The notes beneath the pieces were generated by a model that saw nothing but the letters and a program-made list of their open reading frames with translations, was not told where the DNA came from and did no database searches. This document shows positions 1 to 8,424 of a stretch of 64,000 bases of DNA, piece by piece. The translations under genes were made by a program, and so were the position numbers. The first letter of the stretch is position 1, and each line of letters opens with the position of its first letter. The DNA comes from Dermabacteraceae bacterium TAE3-ERU27 (GTDB lineage Bacteria; Actinomycetota; Actinomycetes; Actinomycetales; Dermabacteraceae): assembly GCA_019218415.1 (NCBI GenBank), contig JAHUUL010000001.1, positions 496,001 through 560,000 of the forward strand, in the 5' to 3' direction.

Positions 1-879
1 CACGCGATCCTCGGATAGCGCGCGCACGTCGGCGCACACGCCGATCCGGCCCGTTTCGACGTCCTGCAGCAGAGTGTCGGAAACGATCACCCTGTCACGG
101 GTAACCGGAGCGGCTGGTGCGGGCATGCCAACCTCGCGCGGATCGCCGTGCAGGCGCGCCACGACCCGGTTCCCGATCTTGTCGTTCAACCTGCCCAGCA
201 GTGACGGGCGAGCGGAGGCCGCCATGTCTCCCGGCAGGCCCCCGATATGGCGCGGCACCACCCAGTGACCGCTGCGCATGGAAAGCCGCGTCTCGTCGGC
301 GCTATCGGCCACGCGGGTCGCGACGTCCGCCGCAGCCTGCCCCGCGCCGACAACCAGCACCTTCTTTTCGAAAAGATCCTCGCCACGGTATTCGTCGGAA
401 TGAATCACTCGCGTTCCCGCGCCCTCCGCCCAAGCGGGCAGCAGGGGAGAGGCGCAAGCACCGGTCGCTACTACCAAAGCCCGGTAAGTGCCGATCTCGC
501 CGTTAGAAAGCTCCACCTGCCAGCGCTGGTCGGCAAAGGCGGTGGCCTTACGCACCCCCACGCCCAGCCGGATATCGTCGGCCAGATCGTGCTTAGCGAC
601 GTACGCGCGCAGATAGGCGACCATCTGCTCCCTGGTCGGGAAAGCGGGGAACGAAGCGGGAGCCACCATCTCCTCGAACTGGTTACCGTGACGCGAAGTA
701 ACCGTGGCCAGATCGGGCCAGAGGGCATCGCGCACGTAAGCGCCCCCCACCTCGGAGGCGAAATCCACCACGCTAAAAGCGACCCCCGCCGCTTTCAGCG
801 ATGCGGCAGCCGCCAACCCCGCCGGGCCGGCACCAATAACCAGTACTTTTTGCGAGCTCGCAGTAACCGCTTCGTGCAT
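1..879 (-). CDS. FAD/NAD(P)-dependent flavoprotein (FMO/CzcO-like), partial
   Basis: The gene runs off the left edge, so its C-terminus is missing; 293 codons without a stop are visible from an ATG at 879. An N-terminal FAD-binding motif GAGPAG sits at residues 16-21 and a second dinucleotide motif GAGQAA at residues 178-183, with a VVATG strand between them. This two-Rossmann layout is typical of flavin-containing monooxygenases and CzcO-like oxidoreductases, which use NAD(P)H to reduce FAD. The substrate cannot be read from the sequence. The gene is divergent from the HAD gene at 980, with about 100 bases between them for both promoters. The class is secure, the specific role unknown. Confidence 0.8.
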   Translation of the reverse strand, partial: MHEAVTASSQKVLVIGAGPAGLAAAASLKAAGVAFSVVDFASEVGGAYVRDALWPDLATVTSRHGNQFEEMVAPASFPAFPTREQMVAYLRAYVAKHDLADDIRLGVGVRKATAFADQRWQVELSNGEIGTYRALVVATGACASPLLPAWAEGAGTRVIHSDEYRGEDLFEKKVLVVGAGQAAADVATRVADSADETRLSMRSGHWVVPRHIGGLPGDMAASARPSLLGRLNDKIGNRVVARLHGDPREVGMPAPAAPVTRDRVIVSDTLLQDVETGRIGVCADVRALSEDRV

Positions 880-979
880 GAAAATAGCCTATCGGGAAAA
901 ACGGGCCGCTGTCGCTTTAAGCGAACTAATGGGCCCCGCACCCCAGAAAACTTCCTACTCCGCGTAGGCTGGTGAAGCG

Positions 980-1657
980 ATGAATAAAACTATCCGAGAA
1001 ACCTTCGCCGGCTTCACGCCGGCGGCCGCCCTGCTCGACTGCGACGGCCTGCTCGTAAACACGGAGCAGATCTGGCACGAATCGCAGGACAAGCTGCTGG
1101 CCCGCTACGGCGGCCAGATTGACGCCCCCACCCGCGCCGGGCTGGTCGGGAAAGCCCCCGAATTGGTGCTGCCGGTGCTTGCCGCGGCCACCGGACTCGA
1201 CCCCCAGCGCTGCCAGGAAGAACTAATCGCGCAGCACGTGGCCGACGTGCGCGCAAACCTCGCGCTGCTGCCCGGGGCGGCGGAAACCGTGCGTGCGCTC
1301 GCCGCCCGCGTGCCCGTTGCCGTGGTTTCCAACTCTCCCCGCGAATTCCTGCTCGGCAAGCTCGAAAAAGCGGGCCTACGCGAATACGTCACCGCGGCCG
1401 TCGGCCTGGAAGACGTAGCCGCAGGCAAGCCCGCCCCCGACATGTATCTAAAGGGAGCTGAGCTGCTCGGTGTGGCACCTGAACGGGCCATCGCTTTCGA
1501 AGATTCGGAGACGGGGGCGTGCGCCGCTCGCGCGGCCGGGGTGCGCCTAATCGCCGTCCCGTCCGTACCCGGACAGTGCCCGCAGGCCGATCACACCCTA
1601 GAATCTCTTGCTGACAAGGAACTTCACGAATGGATAGCGGAGTGGGAACAAGCGTGA
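980..1657 (+). CDS. HAD-superfamily phosphatase (first of a tandem pair)
   Basis: A 225-residue haloacid dehalogenase-type hydrolase of the beta-phosphoglucomutase/phosphatase-like subfamily. The nucleophile motif DCDGLL lies at residues 20-25 with Asp20 and Asp22, followed by a helical cap, then VVSNS (motif II Ser), GKPAPDMY (motif III Lys) and FEDSETG (motif IV acidic pair). All catalytic residues are present, so it is probably an active phosphatase on a small phosphorylated metabolite; the substrate is not predictable. It overlaps the start of a second HAD gene by four bases (GTGA), which implies one operon with translational coupling. A possible -10 element (TAGGCT, 965-970) stands just upstream of the ATG. 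Confidence 0.85.
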   Translation: MNKTIRETFAGFTPAAALLDCDGLLVNTEQIWHESQDKLLARYGGQIDAPTRAGLVGKAPELVLPVLAAATGLDPQRCQEELIAQHVADVRANLALLPGAAETVRALAARVPVAVVSNSPREFLLGKLEKAGLREYVTAAVGLEDVAAGKPAPDMYLKGAELLGVAPERAIAFEDSETGACAARAAGVRLIAVPSVPGQCPQADHTLESLADKELHEWIAEWEQA

Positions 1658-2340
1658 ACGGTATCGCGGCACTGACAGGATTTGCACCGGAAGCGGTCGT
1701 ATTCGACTGCGATGGGCTGCTGCTCGACACCGAAAGCCTGTGGTACGACACGCAGCGCGAAGTGATCGCCCGGCACAACATACAGCTCGACGAAGAACAG
1801 GAAGAACGCCTGATCGGGGCGAGTCTGAGCGTGGTCGGTGAGGTTTTCGCCGAGGCCTCCGGGCTCAGCTACGCACAGCTCACCGAAGAGGTGCGTGCAG
1901 GATTCCTGAAGCTGCTCTCCGGCCCGCCCTCCCTCATGCCCGGCGCGCTAGAGGTTGTGCAGCTTATATCGGCGCGCGTGCCCGTGGCGGTGGCCAGCAA
2001 CTCCTGGCGCGAAACCCTGCAGGACAAGCTGGAGAAGGCTGACCTGTACAAATACATGGACCACCTGGAAGCGGCGGACACGGTAGCGAACCCGAAACCC
2101 GCTCCGGACATGTACCTCGCTGCCTGCCGCGCGCTCGGCGCGGACCCGGCGCGTTCGCTCGCATTCGAAGACTCACAAACCGGGGCTTGCGCCGCCAAAG
2201 GCGCAGGAATGCGCCTGATCGGCGTTAACGCGCAGCCCCCGCAAGGCATGCCCGCTGATGTGGTGCTGCCCAGCCTGGACGATCCCGCGCTACGCGCCTG
2301 GATCGCTTCCTGGCCCACTACGAAAGGAAGCCGAAAATGA
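1654..2340 (+). CDS. HAD-superfamily phosphatase (second of a tandem pair)
   Basis: A paralogue of the preceding gene with the same motif order: DCDGLLLDTE nucleophile loop, VASNSW motif II, NPKPAPDMY motif III and FEDSQTG motif IV. I prefer the GTG at 1654, which overlaps the upstream stop codon as GTGA, over the in-frame ATG at 1630; this gives 228 residues. The next gene starts with an ATGA overlap at 2337, so three genes (HAD, HAD, NHL-thioredoxin) are tightly coupled. Alignment by eye shows strong similarity through core and cap, so this looks like a local duplication whose copies may have different substrates. Confidence 0.85.
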   Translation: MNGIAALTGFAPEAVVFDCDGLLLDTESLWYDTQREVIARHNIQLDEEQEERLIGASLSVVGEVFAEASGLSYAQLTEEVRAGFLKLLSGPPSLMPGALEVVQLISARVPVAVASNSWRETLQDKLEKADLYKYMDHLEAADTVANPKPAPDMYLAACRALGADPARSLAFEDSQTGACAAKGAGMRLIGVNAQPPQGMPADVVLPSLDDPALRAWIASWPTTKGSRK

Positions 2341-4238
2341 CTGAGTACACCACCGGCCCCCGTATCCGGGCCAGCCGACTGCAGGGCAGGGGATGGCTAA
2401 ACACGGGCGGGCAAGAACTCAGCCTGGAATCTCTGCGCGGCAAGATCGTCCTGCTCGATTTCTGGACCTTCTGCTGCGTCAACTGCCTGCACGTGCTCGA
2501 CGAACTGCGGCCGCTCGAAGAAAAGTGGCGCGAGGAACTGGTCGTGATCGGCGTGCACTCCCCGAAATTTGTGCACGAGGCCGACGCCGACGCGCTGGCC
2601 GCGAACGTATCGCGCTACGAAATCCACCACCCCGTGCTGGACGATCCGGAACTGCGCACCTGGACCTCCTACGGCGTGCGCGCCTGGCCCTCCCTGGTGC
2701 TGATAGACCCGGAAGGCTACGTTGTTTCCGCCATGAGCGGTGAAGGCCACGGGGAAAACCTGGACGCCATGATCGCCGATCTGGTTGCGGAGCATGACAA
2801 GAAGGGCACCCTGGTGCGCGGTGAGGGCCCGACGGTGCTGCCGGACGAGGCGCCGAGCGCGCTGCGTTTCCCCTCCAAGGTCGCGCCGCTGCCCGACGGG
2901 CGGCTGCTGGTTAGCGACGCGGGACACCACCGGCTGGTGGTTTTTGGCCCCGATCACGTGACCATCGAGGAAGTAATCGGCACCGGTCAGCGCGGCTTGG
3001 CCGACGGCGTGGCCGCAGAGGCGCAGTTCGCGGAGCCGAACGGTATCGCCGTGCTCGCTCCCGAGGTGGCGGAGCAGGTTGGTTACGACGTGATCGTGGC
3101 CGACACCGCCAATCACCTGCTGCGCGGCATTGCGCTGGGGCATGACCGCTTCCTGCGTGCCCGCACCGAGAGCACCGTCACCACCCTGGCGGGAACCGGA
3201 AAGCAGTGGATGCACGGCGACGCGCTGCCCGACGCGGAGAGCGACGCCCGCACCATCAACCTGTCCACCCCGTGGGACGTGGTGGTAGGCACCGCGCTCG
3301 ACGGTGAAGTCGTGATCGCCATGGCCGGCATCCACCAGATCTGGGGATATCAGCCGCTCACCGGTGCGCTCCGCGTCATCGCGGGCACCCGCAATGAGGG
3401 CCTGGTAGACGGCCCGCTCGAAACCTCCTGGTGGGCGCAGACCAGCGGCCTGGACGTAGATTCCGCGGGCTACATCTGGTGCGCCGATTCGGAAACGTCG
3501 GCCCTGCGCCGGATCGACCCCTACACCGGCACCGTGCAGACCGTGGTCGGCACCGGCCTGTTCGACTTCGGCCACGTGGACGGCCCCGCCGATCAGGCGC
3601 GCTTCCAGCACCCGCTCGGCGTGGTTGCGCTGGAGGGTGGCGTGGTGGCGGTGTGCGACACCTACAACGGCGCCATCCGCGTGGTCAGTTCCGACGACGA
3701 GGGCAACGTGACCGTTGAGACGATAGCGACTGACCTCGCCGAACCGAGCGACGCCACCCCCGTTTTCTCGGCCGACGGCTGGCCCGAGCTGCTCGTCGTG
3801 GAGTCCGCCGCGCACAGGCTCACGAACGTTTCCCTCGCTCCCGCTGCGCGCCGCACCATCGGCGGGCAGGGGCAGCGCACCCAGCGCCCCTTGACCGAGG
3901 TGGCGGCCGATCTGACCGTGGCGGTCCAGTTCACCCCGCCGAAGGGACACAAGCTGGACGAGTCGATGGGGCCCTCCACCCAGGTGCACGTGTCGGCCAC
4001 CCCGCCCGAGCTGCTGCTCGAAGGCGAGGGAACCGACGTGGAACTGATCCGGGCCATCAAGCTCAACCCCGAGGTGGGGGAGGGCGTGCTGCACGTGGCT
4101 GCGCGCGCCGCCTCCTGCGATGCCGACGAGTCGGTCGAATTCCCGGCCTGCCACATGCACCAGCAGGACTGGGGGGTCCCCGTAAAGGTCAGCGCCGACG
4201 GCGACGGCAGGCTGAACCTGCCGCTGCTCGGTTCCTAA
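2337..4238 (+). CDS. NHL-repeat protein with N-terminal thioredoxin-like domain
   Basis: A 633-residue protein. Residues about 20-150 form a TlpA/thioredoxin-like domain with an active-site CVNC preceded by WTFC, the typical position of a CxxC redox pair. Residues about 170-500 contain repeated NHL beta-propeller blades (for example GTGQRGLADG, GTGLFDFGHVDG). The C-terminal 130 residues are a beta-rich region with scattered Cys/His. No signal peptide is visible, so a cytoplasmic location is likely. Related NHL-thioredoxin fusions exist in many bacteria and in animal NHLRC2, but the reaction is undefined. It is coupled to the upstream HAD gene by an ATGA overlap. A strong GC hairpin follows at 4244-4286. 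Confidence 0.85.
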   Translation: MTEYTTGPRIRASRLQGRGWLNTGGQELSLESLRGKIVLLDFWTFCCVNCLHVLDELRPLEEKWREELVVIGVHSPKFVHEADADALAANVSRYEIHHPVLDDPELRTWTSYGVRAWPSLVLIDPEGYVVSAMSGEGHGENLDAMIADLVAEHDKKGTLVRGEGPTVLPDEAPSALRFPSKVAPLPDGRLLVSDAGHHRLVVFGPDHVTIEEVIGTGQRGLADGVAAEAQFAEPNGIAVLAPEVAEQVGYDVIVADTANHLLRGIALGHDRFLRARTESTVTTLAGTGKQWMHGDALPDAESDARTINLSTPWDVVVGTALDGEVVIAMAGIHQIWGYQPLTGALRVIAGTRNEGLVDGPLETSWWAQTSGLDVDSAGYIWCADSETSALRRIDPYTGTVQTVVGTGLFDFGHVDGPADQARFQHPLGVVALEGGVVAVCDTYNGAIRVVSSDDEGNVTVETIATDLAEPSDATPVFSADGWPELLVVESAAHRLTNVSLAPAARRTIGGQGQRTQRPLTEVAADLTVAVQFTPPKGHKLDESMGPSTQVHVSATPPELLLEGEGTDVELIRAIKLNPEVGEGVLHVAARAASCDADESVEFPACHMHQQDWGVPVKVSADGDGRLNLPLLGS

Positions 4239-4243
4239 CCGAA

Positions 4244-4286
4244 ACCGGGCGGGGGCGCTCAGCGCGCGGGCGCACCCCCGCCCGGT
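4244..4286. terminator. GC-rich hairpin after the NHL-thioredoxin gene
   Basis: Arms at 4244-4258 and 4272-4286 pair almost perfectly (one bulged A). There is no T tract, so it is a terminator-like or mRNA-stabilising hairpin rather than a textbook intrinsic terminator. Confidence 0.45.
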
Positions 4287-4357
4287 CATGCCGGGCCGTG
4301 AGTGATACCGGCCCGGCAATATTCCGTCTGCGCGAGGGTAGTGAGAGAATAGGGGCC

Positions 4358-4990
4358 ATGCCCAAAATCATCGGCCAGTCGCTGGAAGAGCATCGCGAAC
4401 AGACGCGCGTGCGCATTTTCGCTGCCCTTGGCGATCTGATGGAGACGCACACGTTCGATTCGATTACGTTTGCGCAGATAGCGGCCAAGGCCGGAGTGGG
4501 GCGCACCGCGCTGTATAACCACTTCGCGGATAAAGAAACCCTGGTGCTCGAATACGCGATGCACGAGACCAGCGGCTACATCGAACAGCTGCGCGCGGGC
4601 ATGGCGCACGCCACCGACCCGGTGGATGCGATGCGGCTCTACATCGTCACCCACCTGGATCTGCGCCGCTCCTTCCATTTTGCGCCGGGCCCCGAACTAC
4701 GCAGCGTGCTTTCGCGTGAGGCCGCGATGAAGATGCGCGATCACGTCATGCTGATTGAAGCCGTGCTGCGCACCGTTCTCGAGGACGGCGTGGCCGACGG
4801 CAGCTTCACGCCCGACCTGGACGTGGACGCCACCATGCCGCTGATCAGCGCCTGCCTGATTGGGCGCCACATTCCCGAGGACGACGGCGAACACCGCGAC
4901 CGCGCGATCGAAGCGATCACCGTGTTCGTGCTGCGCGCGCTGGGCGCGAAAGAGCCGGTGCACCGGGCGCGAGGCCCGGTAGAGGCCTGA
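4358..4990 (+). CDS. TetR/AcrR-family transcriptional regulator
   Basis: A 210-residue one-component regulator. The N-terminal helix-turn-helix (TFAQIAAKAGVGRTALYNHF, residues about 36-55) is diagnostic of TetR; the rest is an all-helical ligand/dimer domain whose ligand cannot be inferred. I place the start at ATG 4358 rather than an in-frame GTG at 4298, because a -10-like GAGAAT ends seven bases before it and the protein then begins with the normal TetR N-terminal helix. No divergent target gene is adjacent: the next gene is a convergent SLH protein about 400 bases away, so the regulon is unknown. Confidence 0.85.
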   Translation: MPKIIGQSLEEHREQTRVRIFAALGDLMETHTFDSITFAQIAAKAGVGRTALYNHFADKETLVLEYAMHETSGYIEQLRAGMAHATDPVDAMRLYIVTHLDLRRSFHFAPGPELRSVLSREAAMKMRDHVMLIEAVLRTVLEDGVADGSFTPDLDVDATMPLISACLIGRHIPEDDGEHRDRAIEAITVFVLRALGAKEPVHRARGPVEA

Positions 4991-5152
4991 GCCCAGCCGT
5001 TTCCGGCTGTGCCTATCGGTGCGGCCTTCCCGCGGTGCCTTCTGTAGCCCTTCCCGAACGCCTTTCGGGTTTCCTTCCACAGCTTCTTTCGTGGTGACTC
5101 CCGTATCTCTTTCCGAACGTCTTTGGTAGCCGCCCCTACCTCCTCGCGTTAC

Positions 5153-5288
5153 ACCTGGGTGCACTTTTGGTTGGGCGTCACGTTTGGGGTGCACTTTGTG
5201 CCGGTTAAACCCCGTTTTCGTAGCGTTTAGTGCACGCGAACGTTAAGGGGCCGGGGTTACCCGCGAAAACTGCACCCGAACGTCACCA
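5153..5288. repeat. Four imperfect copies of an ACGTT(C/T)GGGTGCA-like motif
   Basis: Two copies face right (5153-5168 and 5176-5198) and two face left (5228-5245 and 5267-5288). The second and fourth are the best matched pair: GTCACGTTTGGGGTGCA against GTGACGTTCGGGTGCA on the other strand. The copies differ in length by one base, so they are not a clean palindrome. Their role (operator cluster, mobile repeat remnant, structured RNA) is unknown. Confidence 0.5.
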
Positions 5289-5315
5289 CCGGATGCGGCG
5301 GCAGAGACGCGGAAA

Positions 5316-5368
5316 ATGAAACCGCACCCCCGCCCGCCGGAGCGATAGACCGGCAAACGGGTGTGCGG
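5316..5368 (-). terminator. Terminator of the haem-binding SLH gene
   Basis: Read on the minus strand, an extended GC-rich stem (outer pairs ccgcac at 5322-5327 with gtgcgg at 5363-5368) is followed by a T-rich TTTCATTTTCC. It lies just downstream of the stop at 5392. Confidence 0.5.
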
Positions 5369-5391
5369 CTAGATACCCGAGGGAGTTTTAT

Positions 5392-7887
5392 TTACCCCAG
5401 GTAGTTGTTCTTCAGGCGGTAGATGAACGCCGCCATCGCGTCACGCTTGATCGGGCTCAGCGGCTGGTAGTTGCCGTCCTCCCAACCGGTAGTGATCTTG
5501 GCCTTCGCTAGCCACTTGATGTCGTCCGCGAACATGTCACCGGGCTTGACGTCGTTGAACGGTGCCGGATCGGGCTGCGCGGCAACGTTTTCTTCGCTCA
5601 CGGCCGCCGAGCACTTGCCGGGGAACTTGGTGCAGAAGCGGTGCAGGAAAGCCGCCATCGCGTCACGGTTCACGTCCTGGCTGGGGCGGAACGTGTTGTC
5701 CTCGCTCCAGCCGGTGCTGATGCCGCTCTCGCGCATCCAGGTGATTTCCTTGACGAACTGGCTACGGGAGATGTCGGTGAACGCCTTCGGATCGGCTTTC
5801 ACCTCGGGCGATCCCGCCAGACGGTAGAGGAACGCCGCCATGGCTTCGCGGGAAACGTTGCCCAGCGGGCGGTAGCTGCCGTCGTCCCAGCCGGTGGAGA
5901 TGCCCTGCTCCAGCATCCACTGGATTTCGCCGCTGAACTTGCGTCCGGCGGGAACGTCCGTTGCCACCTGCTTGTCAGTAGCGGGCAGGGTGCTCATCTG
6001 GATCGCTTCCTGCTGCTGGCGGAAGTCGCCGTGCACAACCACCTTGAAGGGCAGGGGAGCCTTGTTGGAATCCTGCGAAGCACCCGTCTGGTACCACCAG
6101 CGGCGCATATCGGCCGGGAAGTTGTTGATGTATTCCGCCGGGAATGAAGCGGGGGAGGCTTCCTCTCCCTCGCCCTCGGGCTGGTAGCTGCGTCCCGCGT
6201 AGTCCGGGGTGGCGGTGATGGTAACCGTGTCGTCGGTTACCTGCATGTCGGACTTCTGGAAGGTGGCGACGGTGACTCGCTTGTACCCTTCCGTGAGCAG
6301 TTCGTCGTCCTTCGGCAGCGTCCACTTAACGTCCATGCTGAGGGTGCCGCTGCCGTCCGGGTTAACTTTCAGCACCGGGGTGCCCAGCCAGGTCTTTAGC
6401 TCCGGCACCAGATTGCGGTAGTGGTCTATCCGCAGGCCGTCTGCCCAGGTCAGTTCCGCCGACTTGTTCTTAACGTCCACCCAGCCCTGTGCGCTGTCGA
6501 AGTTGAACTCGGCGTCTTTCTTGGTGACCGTCTTGCCCAGCGGATCGGTTTCCCAGGCGCTCGTGTAGTTGTTGATACCCCAGGTGAAGGTGCCCTTTTC
6601 TACCGAGACAGATTTTGCGGGGGCCGCGGAAGCAGCCGCGCGCGCGGGGCCCTCCCAGCTGGCGTTGGTCTTATCCCCCGGCTGCTGCACGTCCGGTTCC
6701 GGCCCGGCAGGGGTGCCGCCGTTCCCGGAATCGGTGATCGCGGCGCGGTCGATGATGCTGACACGGCTGCCGTTCTTCACGTTGAAGGAGTGGGAAACGT
6801 AGAGTCGCCTGCCGTCGTTGGAAACGGAAAGATCGCAAACGTTCGCGTCGGCGCGCTTGTTTCCGGTGCTAGGGGTTACGCCCAACTTGGTGAAATCGAT
6901 GGTGCGTACGGTGCGCGTTTCGGGGTCCATCACCGACACGCTGTTGGTGTACTTGTCCAGGCTGTAAAGCTCGTGGCTGACGGGGTTAAGGGTCAGGCCC
7001 AGGCTCCACTCGCCCACGCGCGCCAGCGGGCCGACGGGCTGCTTGGTCTTGATGTCGATGGTGACTATCTTGTCCTTATCCTTCGTGGCCCACGTGCTCT
7101 TGAAGCCGTCGTGCACACCCGCGTAAAGCAGGCCGCGCTCGCTATCCACGGCCAGGGTCGAGACGCGCCCGCCGACTTCCTCGCCACCGTAGGAGAGGCT
7201 AGAGACGTTAACGGTGGCCGACGGTACCCACTGGTGGGTCACGGTGCTGTACGCGGAAACCGTGCCGTCCTTGCCGATAGCCATCCAGATCAGCTTGTTT
7301 TTGCTGTCGTAGGCGATGGCGTTCGCCCCCGGATACTTTTCCTTGCTCAACTTGACCGGATCTGCGACCTCGCCCGTGGCGGGATTTATGCGGAACAGGT
7401 CTGCCTTGGAATCGCTCACGTAGAGCATTTTTTCTTCCGGCACGTAAATCATGCCCCTGGGATACTTGGGCAGTTCCTGGGCCTCGATCTCGCGGATCAG
7501 AGAGCCGTCCGTGGGGTTCGTGACGGTGATTTTCTGTGCCCGGTAGCCCAGGGTGTAGAGCTCGGTGCCTTCGCTGTTCATGGCGAAGTAGGCGACCTCC
7601 GCGAGGGGGAGTGCCCACTCGGTTTCGCTGGCGGCGAGGGTGTCGGTGCCCAGCCAGGTGACGGACGCCCCCGCCTGGTTAGGCTTTTCCTTAGCCAGAT
7701 AGAGGCGAGGAGTGTGCGGATCCTGCAGCAGCGCGCAAGCGGTTTCGCCCGCCACTACGGTCTTGTTGTACGTGTAGTCCTGGTTGATCCGTTCTTCGGC
7801 GTGAGCGGTTACAGCCAGGGGGAGAGTGATGCTCACTGCGCTGAGAGATGAAACCAGTGCTAAGCGTAGTTTCCTACCGAAAATCAC
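5392..7887 (-). CDS. Secreted beta-propeller / HtaA-type haem-binding / triple-SLH surface protein
   Basis: An 831-residue exported protein. Residues 1-30 form a Sec signal peptide ending AHA. Residues about 35-390 form a YncE-like beta-propeller. A Pro-rich linker (PGPEPDVQQPG) leads to a domain at about 430-620 resembling the HtaA (PF04213) haem-binding domain of corynebacteria: the GTFTWGINNY opening, WLGTPVLKVNPDGSGTL core and a terminal FPAEYINNF...WWYQTG...KAPLPFKV block. Residues about 645-831 hold three SLH repeats (GISTGWDDGSYRP, REAMAAFLYRL and variants) expected to bind cell-wall polymers. The GTG start at 7887 lies 28 bases from a DtxR box, and the neighbour at 8089 is an IsdG-type enzyme, so a role in iron-regulated haem capture is likely. 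The HtaA call rests on motif recognition only. Confidence 0.78.
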   Translation of the reverse strand: MIFGRKLRLALVSSLSAVSITLPLAVTAHAEERINQDYTYNKTVVAGETACALLQDPHTPRLYLAKEKPNQAGASVTWLGTDTLAASETEWALPLAEVAYFAMNSEGTELYTLGYRAQKITVTNPTDGSLIREIEAQELPKYPRGMIYVPEEKMLYVSDSKADLFRINPATGEVADPVKLSKEKYPGANAIAYDSKNKLIWMAIGKDGTVSAYSTVTHQWVPSATVNVSSLSYGGEEVGGRVSTLAVDSERGLLYAGVHDGFKSTWATKDKDKIVTIDIKTKQPVGPLARVGEWSLGLTLNPVSHELYSLDKYTNSVSVMDPETRTVRTIDFTKLGVTPSTGNKRADANVCDLSVSNDGRRLYVSHSFNVKNGSRVSIIDRAAITDSGNGGTPAGPEPDVQQPGDKTNASWEGPARAAASAAPAKSVSVEKGTFTWGINNYTSAWETDPLGKTVTKKDAEFNFDSAQGWVDVKNKSAELTWADGLRIDHYRNLVPELKTWLGTPVLKVNPDGSGTLSMDVKWTLPKDDELLTEGYKRVTVATFQKSDMQVTDDTVTITATPDYAGRSYQPEGEGEEASPASFPAEYINNFPADMRRWWYQTGASQDSNKAPLPFKVVVHGDFRQQQEAIQMSTLPATDKQVATDVPAGRKFSGEIQWMLEQGISTGWDDGSYRPLGNVSREAMAAFLYRLAGSPEVKADPKAFTDISRSQFVKEITWMRESGISTGWSEDNTFRPSQDVNRDAMAAFLHRFCTKFPGKCSAAVSEENVAAQPDPAPFNDVKPGDMFADDIKWLAKAKITTGWEDGNYQPLSPIKRDAMAAFIYRLKNNYLG

Positions 7888-7914
7888 GAGGTGTTAGCCC
7901 TTCCCACTTGAAAA

Positions 7915-7933
7915 TTAGGTAAGGCTAACCTAG
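7915..7933 (-). promoter_or_regulatory. DtxR/IdeR iron box
   Basis: TTAGGTAAGGCTAACCTAG matches the DtxR/IdeR consensus TTAGGTTAGGCTAACCTAA at 17 of 19 positions. Read toward the gene at 7887 it includes a -10-like stretch (TACCTAAT), so iron-loaded repressor bound here should block transcription. A DtxR-family regulator is encoded at 27087. Confidence 0.88.
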
Positions 7934-8023
7934 CCGAAAAGTGGTTTTGTGGGGAACCCCTGGGAGGGCGTGAATATATGAGACCCTCGCTATACATTCT
8001 TCAGGGGGGAGTCTCCCAAACAT

Positions 8024-8068
8024 AAAGCCAGGCCGGGGCAGGTTTTATCCCTGTCCCGGCCTGGCTTT
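8024..8068 (-). terminator. Intrinsic terminator after the haem monooxygenase gene
   Basis: A 19-pair hairpin (arms 8024-8042 and 8049-8068, six-base loop, one bulge) is followed on the minus strand by TTTATGTTTGGG. It ends transcription of the gene at 8089-8418 before the SLH gene promoter. Confidence 0.8.
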
Positions 8069-8088
8069 GTGCTTAGCGCAGGGGGGGG

Positions 8089-8418
8089 CTACTTCTTGCC
8101 CGGCGTGGTATCCACCAACACCTCGTAGTGGCGCACCTCGGAATTCGTGTCGGTGCCCTCCAGGAGCTTCTTGCGAACGTCCTTCTCGTGCTGATCCATG
8201 TACTTGCGGCTCTCGCGCCAGCCCGCGTACGCCTCTTCGTCACGCCAGTAGGTGATGACGATCCAGCGGCCGTCTGCGGGGTCGGTCGGCTTGCAGACGC
8301 GGAAGCCCTCGTAGCCGTCCAGGCCCTCCATCTTGACGGCGTTTGCCTTGAAGCGCTCCACGATTACGTCGGCGTGCGCGGCGGGAAGTGTGATCTGGTT
8401 TGTGACAACTATGCTCAT
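8089..8418 (-). CDS. IsdG/MhuD-type haem-degrading monooxygenase
   Basis: A 109-residue antibiotic-biosynthesis-monooxygenase (ABM) fold protein. Asn7, Trp67 and His77 fall at exactly the numbers of the catalytic triad of Staphylococcus IsdG, with the usual surrounding pattern (VVTNQITL, YAGWRES, MDQHEKD). Enzymes of this class open haem and release iron in the cytoplasm, giving staphylobilin-like or mycobilin-like products. It lies next to the DtxR-controlled HtaA/SLH surface protein, so the pair would bind haem outside and degrade it inside; the ABC importer expected between them is not in this window. A -10 hexamer TAGCAT (8425-8430) ends six bases before the ATG with no ribosome-binding site, so the mRNA is probably leaderless. 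Confidence 0.85.
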   Translation of the reverse strand: MSIVVTNQITLPAAHADVIVERFKANAVKMEGLDGYEGFRVCKPTDPADGRWIVITYWRDEEAYAGWRESRKYMDQHEKDVRKKLLEGTDTNSEVRHYEVLVDTTPGKK

Positions 8419-8424
8419 GCCGCA

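Larger units (their letters stand above)
4991..5391. other. 401-base gene-free stretch with short repeated motifs
   Basis: No credible gene was found. It begins with two small hairpins (cagccg/cggctg at about 4994-5009; cccgaa/ttcggg at 5053-5069 followed by tttcctt) that could end tetR transcription. The middle holds four copies of a short GTGCA-centred motif, and the right end holds the terminator of the SLH gene. Confidence 0.5.

Noticed and set aside
2397-4319. Long antisense frame opposite the NHL-thioredoxin gene
   Set aside because: High-GC third-position bias creates such frames; no domain, no start site, His/Gly/Arg-rich composition.
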